Of a DNA stretch of 5,387 bases, positions 1 to 5,387 are shown piece by piece. Source of the stretch: an uncultured Burkholderiales bacterium (GTDB taxonomy: Bacteria; Pseudomonadota; Gammaproteobacteria; Burkholderiales; Burkholderiaceae_F). Position 1 is the first letter of the stretch. Each line of letters begins with the position of its first letter. The position numbers and the translations under genes are program-made. The notes under the pieces were generated by a model. That model saw only the letters and a program-made list of their open reading frames with translations, did no database searches and had not been told where the DNA came from. The DNA lies in the NCBI GenBank assembly GCA_903871435.1, contig CAIQGU010000287.1:1-5387 (forward strand), written 5' to 3'.

Positions 1-935
1 CGCGCCTGGGTGCCGGCCAGTACATCGTCGTCGAAGCCGACGAGTCCGACGCCAGCTTCCTGCACCTGTCGCCGGTGATATCGGTCGTCACCAATATCGA
101 CAACGACCACATGGAGACCTACGGCCACGATCTTGCGCGCCTGCGGCAGGCCTTCGTCGAATTCATCGCGCGCCTGCCCTTTTACGGCTGGGCCGTACTA
201 TGCGTCGATGATCTGCGCGTGCGCGAAATATTGCCGCTGATATCCAAACCCGTGCTGAGCTACGGCTTTGCGCCCGATGCCCAGGTGCGCGCAGTGGCGG
301 TGGTCCCCGACGGTACCGGCATGCGCTTCACCGTCGTGCGCGAGCAGCGCGCTGCCCTTGCCGTCCGGCTGGCCCTGCCCGGCGAGCATAACGTCCGTAA
401 TGCACTGGCGGCCATTGCCGTCGCCCAGGAATTGGGCTTGCCCGATGCGGCGGTGCTCGAGGCGCTCGAAGGCTTCAAGGGCGTCGGTCGGCGCTTCGCG
501 CGTTTGGGGGAAATCCCCATCGCCGGTGGCGCCTTCACGCTCGTCGATGACTATGGTCATCATCCCGTGGAGATGGCCGCCACCCTGGCCGCTGCGCGCG
601 GTGCCTATCCCGGCAGGCGCATCGTGCTGGTATTCCAACCCCACCGTTACACGCGCACGCGGGACTGTTTCGAGGATTTCGTCGAAGTCCTCTCGCGCGC
701 CGATGCGTTGTTGCTCACGGAGGTCTATCCCGCCGGGGAAGCGCCCATCGTCGCTGCCGACGGCCGCAGCCTTGCCCGCGCCCTGCGCGTCGCGAGCCGG
801 GTCGAACCGATCTTCGTGGAAACCGTCGACGCCCTGCCGCGGGCCGTGCTGGACGCGGCGCGGCCCGGTGATGTTGTCATCACGATGGGCGCGGGGTCCA
901 TCGGCGGCGTGGCACAGAAACTGGCGGCGCCATGA
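1..935 (+). CDS. murC: UDP-N-acetylmuramate--L-alanine ligase (MurC), 3' part
   Basis: MurC is the cytoplasmic, ATP-dependent ligase that adds L-alanine to UDP-MurNAc, the first step in building the peptidoglycan stem peptide. The reading frame is open from base 3 and gives 310 residues. The N-terminal UDP-binding domain and the ATP P-loop, roughly 150-160 residues, lie outside the window. Mur-ligase landmarks are visible (numbering from the first visible residue): EADESDASF at 11-19, [11 protein letters not shown] at 30-40 in the central ATPase domain, LPGEHNVRN at about 125-133, DDYGHHP at 182-188, FQPHRYTRT at 211-219 and GAGSIG at 296-301 in the C-terminal domain. DDYGHHP together with QPHRYTRT is typical of MurC rather than MurD, MurE or MurF. 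The stop codon (933-935) overlaps the ddl start in ATGA, so the two are translationally coupled. It is cut by the window edge and shows no sign of being broken. Confidence 0.97.
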   Translation, partial: RLGAGQYIVVEADESDASFLHLSPVISVVTNIDNDHMETYGHDLARLRQAFVEFIARLPFYGWAVLCVDDLRVREILPLISKPVLSYGFAPDAQVRAVAVVPDGTGMRFTVVREQRAALAVRLALPGEHNVRNALAAIAVAQELGLPDAAVLEALEGFKGVGRRFARLGEIPIAGGAFTLVDDYGHHPVEMAATLAAARGAYPGRRIVLVFQPHRYTRTRDCFEDFVEVLSRADALLLTEVYPAGEAPIVAADGRSLARALRVASRVEPIFVETVDALPRAVLDAARPGDVVITMGAGSIGGVAQKLAAP

Positions 936-1936
936 TGCCGCTTGGGGATAAGCCACGCGAGAACGCCACCGGCGACCCCGATGGCGCCAATCCCGCCACG
1001 CTCGGCAAGGTGGGCGTGCTGTTCGGCGGCCGTTCCTCGGAGCGCGATGTCTCGCTGCTCTCGGGCGCCGCGGTGCTGCAGGCCCTGCAACAAAGCGGTG
1101 TCGATGCCCACGCCTTTGATCCGGCCGAACGGACTCTGGGCGAACTGGAGACGGCCGGATTCGATCGCGTATTCCTCGTGCTCCATGGCCGTTACGGGGA
1201 AGACGGCGCGATCCAGGGCGTGCTCGAAACCCTGCGAATACCTTATACCGGCAGTGGGGTCCAGGCATCGGCCATCGGCATGGACAAGATCACGACCAAG
1301 AAAATCTGGGAAGCCGCCGGGCTGCCCACACCCGCCTGGGTGCGTCACGACGCCACGGCTGCGATGCCCGATCTGTCACGGCTGGGCGCCGACCTGGTGG
1401 TCAAGCCCGCTAGCGAAGGTTCCACCTTCGGTGTCACCAAGGTCCGTGCCGCCGACCAGGCCGGCCTGCAGGCCGCCATTGCCGCGGCGCGCGGTTTCGA
1501 CAGCGGCGTGTTGATCGAGGAGTGCATCATCGGCCGCGAGCTGACCTGCGCCGTACTTGGTGAAGGCGCCACCGCCCACGCGCTGCCGCTGGTGGAGATC
1601 CGCGCACCCGGTGCCAACTATGACTATCACAACAAGTATTTCAGCGATGACACGCAGTATCTGTGCCCGGCCCCTATCGACCCCGCCCTCGCCGGGCGGA
1701 TCAGCGCGCTGTGCGTGGCTGCCTACCGGGCCGTCGGAGCCCGCGGCTGGGGCCGTATAGACGTCATGCTGCGCGCCGATGCGCAAGGCAACCAGCCGTA
1801 CCTGCTGGAAATCAATACCGCACCGGGCATGACCGGTCATTCGCTCGTGCCCATGGCAGCGCGCGCAGCCGGTGTGAGTTTTGCGCAGCTCGTACTGCAG
1901 ATCCTGGGCGGTGCACGGCTGGAGATCGGCGCATGA
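932..1936 (+). CDS. ddl: D-alanine--D-alanine ligase (Ddl, DdlB type)
   Basis: This cytoplasmic ATP-grasp ligase joins two D-alanines into the dipeptide that MurF adds to the peptidoglycan precursor; it is the target of D-cycloserine. The 334-residue product carries the family motifs in order: [14 protein letters not shown] (32-45), [12 protein letters not shown] (85-96), YTGSG (105-109), MDK (117-119), [10 protein letters not shown] (156-165) for ATP binding, YDYHNKY (230-236), and [12 protein letters not shown] (293-304) with the metal-binding Glu and Asn. The Tyr in the YDYHNKY segment and the overall motif set fit a D-Ala-D-Ala enzyme, with no sign of the D-Ala-D-Lac type. The start at 932 overlaps the murC stop by 4 bases; an ATG at 935 is equally possible. 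Either start leaves about 22 residues before the first conserved strand, more than in E. coli DdlB (306 aa), and no other start codon lies between. No clear Shine-Dalgarno is visible, so translation probably depends on coupling to murC. Confidence 0.97.
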   Translation: MMPLGDKPRENATGDPDGANPATLGKVGVLFGGRSSERDVSLLSGAAVLQALQQSGVDAHAFDPAERTLGELETAGFDRVFLVLHGRYGEDGAIQGVLETLRIPYTGSGVQASAIGMDKITTKKIWEAAGLPTPAWVRHDATAAMPDLSRLGADLVVKPASEGSTFGVTKVRAADQAGLQAAIAAARGFDSGVLIEECIIGRELTCAVLGEGATAHALPLVEIRAPGANYDYHNKYFSDDTQYLCPAPIDPALAGRISALCVAAYRAVGARGWGRIDVMLRADAQGNQPYLLEINTAPGMTGHSLVPMAARAAGVSFAQLVLQILGGARLEIGA

Positions 1937-2649
1937 ACGGCGTTGCCCTCCTGCGCTGGGGAACCCGGATTGCGATTGCGGCCGCCGTCGTATGCGCGCT
2001 CGCCGCCGCCTTGCTGTGGATGGTGCAACGACCACGCTTCGACTTCCAGCGCATCGAGGTGGTGGGCCAGCTGCGCCACGTCAGCCGCGCCGCCATCCGG
2101 TCGGCCATAGCCGGCCGCCTGCGCGGCAATTTCTTCACGATGCGGCTCGCCGAATCACGTGCCGTGTTCGAGTCCATCCCATGGGTGGCCTCGGTATCGG
2201 TACGCCGGGTGTGGCCCGATCGGCTCGTGGTCACGATGGTGGAGCGACGCGCCGTGGGCGTATGGAGCGACGGCAGGGTTGTCTCCGACGCGGGCCAGCT
2301 CTTCGATGTCAATCCGGCCGAAGCCGAGCTCGACGGCCCCCAGGTCGAATTCTCGGGACCCCCCGGGCTAGCGGCCGATGCGGTGGCCAAGCTGGGCAGC
2401 CTGGGGATGGCCCTGCGTGCCCTGCCCGCCACGATAGCGGCCATCGATATTTCCGACCGCGCGTCCTGGAGCCTGCGCACGCAGGCGGGGCAGACCCTGG
2501 ACCTGGGCCGTGACGATCCGCCGGGCAGCGTCGAGGCACGGCTCAACGCGATCGTGGCCAATTACCCCTTGGTGGTGGCCCAGCTGAGCGGGCCACCTGG
2601 GCATATCGACGCACGCTACAACAACGGCTTTGCCGCAACGAGACCATGA
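1933..2649 (+). CDS. ftsQ: Cell division protein FtsQ
   Basis: FtsQ is a bitopic inner-membrane protein that links early and late divisome proteins, binding FtsB/FtsL through its periplasmic part. The 238-residue product has a short basic cytoplasmic N-terminus (about 1-12), a single hydrophobic membrane segment (about 13-31), a POTRA domain (about 36-105, starting FDFQRIEVVG and ending near WPDRLVVTMVERRAVGVW), and the FtsQ beta domain ending in HIDARYNNGFA (224-234), a typical 'D-RY-NGFA' terminus. The length is somewhat below E. coli FtsQ (276 aa) but reasonable for a betaproteobacterium. The start at 1933 is chosen because it overlaps the ddl stop in ATGA, has a GGAG sequence 8 bases upstream (1921-1924), and puts the membrane segment right at the N-terminus. 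The open frame extends further upstream, but only as overlap with ddl coding sequence. The stop overlaps the ftsA start, again ATGA. Confidence 0.95.
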   Translation: MNGVALLRWGTRIAIAAAVVCALAAALLWMVQRPRFDFQRIEVVGQLRHVSRAAIRSAIAGRLRGNFFTMRLAESRAVFESIPWVASVSVRRVWPDRLVVTMVERRAVGVWSDGRVVSDAGQLFDVNPAEAELDGPQVEFSGPPGLAADAVAKLGSLGMALRALPATIAAIDISDRASWSLRTQAGQTLDLGRDDPPGSVEARLNAIVANYPLVVAQLSGPPGHIDARYNNGFAATRP

Positions 2650-3878
2650 AGAACGAAAACAAGGAATTGATCGTCGGCCTCGACATCGGCACCTCCAAGG
2701 TAGTGGCCGCCGTCGCCGAGGTCCTCCCCGATGGCGGCTTCCAGGTGATCGGCCTGGGACAGTCGCGCTCCGAAGGCCTGCGCAAGGGCGTGGTCGTGAA
2801 CATCGAGGCAACCGTGCGAGCGATCCGCGGTGCGCTTGAAGAGGCCGAGCTGATGGCCGCCTGCCGCATCACCGATGTCTACATCGGTATTGCCGGCAGC
2901 CACATCAAGGGCGTGAATTCGAGCGGCATGGTGGCGATCAAGGACCGCGAGGTCGCCGCTGCCGACGTCGACCGCGTCATCGAGACCGCCCGCGCCCTGC
3001 ACATACCGACCGACCAGCAGGTGCTGCACGTCCTCACCCAGGAATTCATCGTCGACGGTCAGGAGGACATCCGCGAGCCCATCGGCATGAGCGGCGTGCG
3101 TCTCGAGGTACGGGTGCACATCGTCACCGGCGCGGTGAGTGCTGCACAGAATGTCGTCAAGTGCGTGCGCCGCTGCGGCCTTGAAGTTCAGGACATCATC
3201 CTGCAGCCGCTGGCCTCCGCGCTGTCGGTCCTGACTGCCGACGAGCGCGAGCTTGGCGTTGCGCTGATCGACATCGGCGGCGGCACGACGGACATCACGG
3301 TCTTCACCGGCGGCGCGATCCGCCACACGGCCGTCATTCCCATTGCCGGCGACCAGATCACCAATGACATCGCCATGGCGCTGCGCACACCCATACCCGA
3401 AGCCGAGGAGCTCAAGCTCGGCCATGGCACGGCCAAGGAAGTGCTCGCCGACTCCAGCGAACGCGTCGAGATCGCCGGCATCGGCGACCGGCCCACGCGC
3501 CTGCTCTCGCGCCAGGCGCTGGCGGCTGTCATCGAGCCGCGGGTCGAGGAGCTTTTCACCATTGCGCAGCGGGTGATACGCGAATCGGGATTCGAGGACC
3601 GGCTGGCCAGCGGCATCGTGCTCACCGGCGGCACCTCGCTGCTGCCTGGCATCGCCGAACTCGCCGAGGATGTTTTCCTGCGCCCGGCGCGCACCGGTTG
3701 GCCTGCCTACTCCGGTCCGCTGGCCGATGTGGTGCGCAACCCGCGCTACGCCACCGTCATGGGGCTGCTGGTCGAGGCCCACGCGCAGCACCAGCGCGGC
3801 CGCAAGGCGGTAGCGCGGGCCGGCGCGCTCAAGGGAACCGTAGGACGGATCAAGGAGTGGATCGTTGGAAATTTCTAG
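2646..3878 (+). CDS. ftsA: Cell division protein FtsA
   Basis: FtsA is an actin-like ATPase that tethers FtsZ filaments to the inner membrane and recruits later divisome proteins. The 410-residue product shows the actin-fold nucleotide motifs: phosphate-1 GLDIGTSK (11-18), phosphate-2 LIDIGGGTTDI (207-217), and the adenosine motif VLTGGTS (325-331). The FtsA-specific 1C subdomain replaces actin's 1B, at roughly residues 84-165. The last residues, about GRIKEWIVGNF (400-410), form the amphipathic membrane-targeting helix after a basic linker. Length agrees with E. coli FtsA (420 aa). The ATG at 2646 overlaps the ftsQ stop by 4 bases and lacks a strong Shine-Dalgarno, so coupled translation is likely. 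The conserved neighbourhood and the start of ftsZ 50 bases downstream support the assignment. Confidence 0.98.
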   Translation: MKNENKELIVGLDIGTSKVVAAVAEVLPDGGFQVIGLGQSRSEGLRKGVVVNIEATVRAIRGALEEAELMAACRITDVYIGIAGSHIKGVNSSGMVAIKDREVAAADVDRVIETARALHIPTDQQVLHVLTQEFIVDGQEDIREPIGMSGVRLEVRVHIVTGAVSAAQNVVKCVRRCGLEVQDIILQPLASALSVLTADERELGVALIDIGGGTTDITVFTGGAIRHTAVIPIAGDQITNDIAMALRTPIPEAEELKLGHGTAKEVLADSSERVEIAGIGDRPTRLLSRQALAAVIEPRVEELFTIAQRVIRESGFEDRLASGIVLTGGTSLLPGIAELAEDVFLRPARTGWPAYSGPLADVVRNPRYATVMGLLVEAHAQHQRGRKAVARAGALKGTVGRIKEWIVGNF

Positions 3879-3917
3879 ATTGCCCGCAGTCTTTGTATCG
3901 CAGGAAAAACCGGAAAT

Positions 3918-3923
3918 GGGAGG
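3918..3923 (+). promoter_or_regulatory. Strong Shine-Dalgarno site of ftsZ
   Basis: GGGAGG sits five bases before the ATG at 3929 and is the best ribosome binding site in the window. It fixes the ftsZ start against the longer open frame that begins inside ftsA. The upstream genes ddl and ftsA rely instead on ATGA overlaps with weak or absent sites. It lies in the 50-base gap after ftsA, which is visibly richer in A and T than the flanking genes. Confidence 0.85.
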
Positions 3924-3928
3924 TCATC

Positions 3929-5095
3929 ATGGCATTTGAGATTCTGGAAACTGAAACAGTTGGCACGGTCATCAAGGTAATCGGTGTCGGCGGGGCCGGC
4001 GGCAACGCTGTCGAGCACATGATCCGGCGCGGCGTGGAGGGCGTGGAATTCATCTGCGCCAATACCGACCACCAGGCCCTGGCGCGATCGAGCGTGAGCA
4101 ACGTCATCCAGCTGGGCAAGACCGGATTGGGCGCGGGGAGCAAGCCCGAAGCCGGCCGTCAGGCCGCGGAAGAAGCGCGCGAGCGCATCGCCGATGCCTT
4201 GCGCGGCGCGCACATGGTGTTCATCACCGCCGGCATGGGCGGCGGCACCGGAACCGGCGCTGCGCCAGTTGTGGCGCAGATCGCCAAGGAAATGGGCATA
4301 TTGACCGTGGCCGTGGTCTCCAAGCCCTTCGACTTCGAAGGACCCAAGCGCATGCGGCTCGCCGAGGCGGGACTGGCCGAGCTGCAGGAGGGCGTGCATT
4401 CGCTGATCGTCATCCTCAACAGCCGCCTGCAGGAGGTGATGGGCGAGGACGCCGAAATGTCCGCCTGTTTCCACGCGGCGGACGACGTGCTGCACAACGC
4501 CTGCGCCGGAATCGCCGAGATCATCAACACGCCAGGCCTCATCAACGTCGATTTCGAGGATGTCAAGACGGTGATGAGTGAACATGGCAAGGCGATGATG
4601 GGTACGGCTACCGCGGCGGGCACCGATCGCGCGCGCATCGCCGCCGAACAGGCGGTTGCCAGTCCCCTGCTCGAGGGCGTTGACCTGTCGGGCGCCCGCG
4701 GCGTATTGGTGAACATCACGGCCAACGGCTCGCTCAAGCTGCGGGAGACCACCGAGGTGATGAACACGATCCGGGCGTTTGCAGCTGACGACGCCACGGT
4801 CATTTTTGGCACCGTTACCGATGACGCCATGGCCGATGAATTGCGGGTCACGGTGGTTGCCACCGGCCTGGGCCGTGCCGCGGACCTCAAGCGGCCGGCG
4901 CTCGTGCCCATGCCGATGCAAAAGACCGGGACGGATAACGTGCGCATGTCGGCGCCGCCCACGGCTGCGACGCGGTCGGGCAGTGAATACGACGGGTACG
5001 ACACGCCGGCCGTTTGGCGTGAGCGGCCTCCGCGCGTTAGTGATGATGCTCATAACCTCGAGATTCCGGCGTTTCTGCGCAAGCAGGCGGATTGA
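3929..5095 (+). CDS. ftsZ: Cell division GTPase FtsZ
   Basis: FtsZ is the tubulin homologue that polymerises with GTP into the Z-ring at the division site. The 388-residue product has the N-terminal GTPase domain with VGVGGAGGNAV-like residues (18-28), the tubulin signature GGGTGTG (104-110), and the T7 synergy loop NVDFEDVKTVM (206-216) with the catalytic Asp208 and Asp211. A variable linker covers about 316-374, and the conserved C-terminal peptide (375-388, ending IPAFLRKQAD) binds FtsA and ZipA. Length matches E. coli FtsZ (383 aa). The frame stays open upstream to 3698, but the ATG at 3929 is clearly the start: it has GGGAGG five bases before it (3918-3923), the encoded MAFEILETET matches betaproteobacterial FtsZ N-termini, and the upstream frame overlaps ftsA. 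The strong ribosome site fits the high FtsZ level cells need compared with FtsA and FtsQ. Confidence 0.98.
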   Translation: MAFEILETETVGTVIKVIGVGGAGGNAVEHMIRRGVEGVEFICANTDHQALARSSVSNVIQLGKTGLGAGSKPEAGRQAAEEARERIADALRGAHMVFITAGMGGGTGTGAAPVVAQIAKEMGILTVAVVSKPFDFEGPKRMRLAEAGLAELQEGVHSLIVILNSRLQEVMGEDAEMSACFHAADDVLHNACAGIAEIINTPGLINVDFEDVKTVMSEHGKAMMGTATAAGTDRARIAAEQAVASPLLEGVDLSGARGVLVNITANGSLKLRETTEVMNTIRAFAADDATVIFGTVTDDAMADELRVTVVATGLGRAADLKRPALVPMPMQKTGTDNVRMSAPPTAATRSGSEYDGYDTPAVWRERPPRVSDDAHNLEIPAFLRKQAD

Positions 5096-5150
5096 GAATG
5101 GTGTCACCCCGGTGATTCACTGGTTGGGTTCGTTGAGTGCGCCGGGGCGA

Positions 5151-5176
5151 ATTGGAGCATTGGGCACATTGAGCAC
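5151..5176. repeat. Short tandem repeat of about 9 bases
   Basis: ATTGGGCAC (5159-5167) is directly followed by ATTGAGCAC (5168-5176), differing at one base. The preceding eight bases, ATTGGAGC (5151-5158), look like a third, shortened unit. There is no dyad symmetry and no known binding site that I recognise. It could be chance or a small slippage product. Confidence 0.5.
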
Positions 5177-5221
5177 GCAGGCGAGCGGCGGCTGTGCCCT
5201 GCCGGTTCCGGCGACGCGGTG

Positions 5222-5242
5222 GTCGCCCCCTGCGGGGGCGAC
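5222..5242 (+). terminator. Perfect 9-bp GC hairpin, possible ftsZ terminator
   Basis: Bases 5222-5230 (GTCGCCCCC) pair perfectly with 5234-5242 (GGGGGCGAC) around a 3-base TGC loop. It lies 126 bases after the ftsZ stop. A T-run is missing (TGCGCTG follows), so this is not a classical intrinsic terminator. It could be a degenerate terminator whose T-tract was separated by the intron, a dispersed palindromic repeat, or the structural target beside which the intron inserted. The hairpin is certain as sequence; its role is inferred. Confidence 0.45.
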
Positions 5243-5249
5243 TGCGCTG

Positions 5250-5387
5250 GTGCGCCCAGCATGGGCGCGATCTTGGAGGTGTAAGTCCTCCCGTGAGCTG
5301 ACCACAGCGAGCGAAGGGAAGTGCAACTGCGCAAGGGTGACCGCGCGTGGGGAGGAAGCATGGAACGTAAGCCGTGAGCCGATGGAC
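5250..5387 (+). mobile_element. Group II intron, 5' end (domain I), cut by window end
   Basis: Group II introns are self-splicing, retromobile ribozymes that usually encode a reverse transcriptase/maturase in domain IV. The sequence from 5250 starts GTGCG, the 5' consensus. It then folds as expected for early domain I: a perfect 7-bp hairpin (5252-5258 with 5262-5268, loop GCA), comparable to domain IA of the Lactococcus intron Ll.LtrB, which also starts GUGCGCCCAG. A second hairpin follows (GGAGG 5275-5279 with CCTCC 5287-5291, loop TGTAAGT), matching the common 'GGUGNAAGUCC' domain IB pattern. A further stem is possible at 5329-5332/5343-5346. The purine-rich, GAAG- and GGAA-containing stretch up to 5387 has the look of domain I and does not read as a protein. 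Orientation is the same as ftsZ. The reverse transcriptase, the exon-binding loops and the 3' end lie beyond the window, so class and completeness are unknown. Confidence 0.8.

Larger units (their letters stand above)
5096..5249. other. Gene-free spacer between ftsZ and the group II intron
   Basis: These 154 bases hold no convincing gene on either strand; the open frames on the minus strand continue into the intron and resemble nothing recognisable. The spacer contains a tandem repeat (5151-5176) and a GC hairpin (5222-5242), each listed separately. In related genomes this is the spacer between ftsZ and lpxC, so it may carry the lpxC promoter or leader, but I cannot point to a convincing -35/-10 pair. 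Confidence 0.7.

Noticed and set aside
198..1268. Minus-strand open frame of 356 codons across murC and ddl
   Set aside because: It spans two clear genes on the other strand and its product is Arg/Gly-rich low-complexity sequence.
1663..1932. Possible 90-residue N-terminal extension of FtsQ
   Set aside because: It lies wholly inside ddl, has out-of-frame shadow composition, and would bury the membrane segment.
2616..3791. Minus-strand open frame of 391 codons opposite ftsA
   Set aside because: The + strand encodes a complete FtsA with all nucleotide-binding motifs; the antisense product resembles no family.
3865..3900. ftsZ promoter candidate (TTGGAA, TTGCCC, TTGTAT-like hexamers) around the ftsA-ftsZ gap
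   Set aside because: The hexamers match poorly and the spacings (about 22 or 8 bases) do not fit sigma-70; not supportable from sequence alone.
3698..3928. Possible 77-residue N-terminal extension of FtsZ
   Set aside because: The extension overlaps ftsA, is unlike any FtsZ, and a strong Shine-Dalgarno precedes the ATG at 3929.
3875..5107. Minus-strand open frame of 410 codons opposite ftsZ
   Set aside because: It mirrors ftsZ almost exactly, is rich in His, Arg and Gly with no recognisable domain, and is a typical shadow in GC-rich DNA.
5104..5115. Inverted repeat TCACC..GGTGA just after ftsZ as a terminator
   Set aside because: The five-pair stem leaves only a 2-base loop and no T-run follows, so it is unlikely to form a stable terminator.
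5137..5141. Earlier GTGCG as an alternative intron 5' end
   Set aside because: No domain IA-like hairpin follows it, whereas the GTGCG at 5250 is followed at once by two well-formed hairpins.
5104..5361. Minus-strand open frame of 85 codons after ftsZ
   Set aside because: It crosses the intron boundary and includes structured RNA sequence; no ribosome site or recognisable product.

Overview
The window is a stretch of the division and cell wall (dcw) cluster of a GC-rich bacterium, with every gene on the + strand. The order is murC (3' part only), ddl, ftsQ, ftsA, ftsZ. The protein sequences point to a betaproteobacterium, probably Burkholderiales. FtsZ starts with a MAFEILETET-type N-terminus, has a short linker containing a 'TPAVWR' motif, and ends in IPAFLRKQAD; FtsA ends in a short amphipathic helix. 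This taxonomic call comes from recalled family features, not from a search.

Layout: positions 1-935 hold the last 310 residues of MurC (UDP-MurNAc:L-Ala ligase). Positions 932-1936 hold D-Ala:D-Ala ligase, 1933-2649 FtsQ, 2646-3878 FtsA and 3929-5095 FtsZ. The first four genes are joined by three identical 4-base ATGA stop/start overlaps, the signature of a tightly coupled operon. That chain breaks before ftsZ, which follows a 50-base gap and has its own strong Shine-Dalgarno sequence. MurC and Ddl make the cytoplasmic peptidoglycan precursor, FtsQ is the membrane scaffold of the divisome, FtsA anchors FtsZ to the membrane, and FtsZ polymerises into the Z-ring.

Downstream of ftsZ, where lpxC is usually found in related genomes, there is a 154-base stretch with no gene. 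It contains a small tandem repeat and a perfect 9-bp GC hairpin. At about 5250 the sequence then changes to what looks like the 5' end of a group II intron (GTGCG start, then domain IA-like and IB-like hairpins), in the same orientation as the operon. The window ends inside that intron before any reverse transcriptase gene.

The five genes are ordinary and intact apart from the cut-off murC. The only accessory element is the intron. I see no evidence of a new biological system; the most interesting point is the intron's position just after the cell-division genes and next to a terminator-like hairpin.
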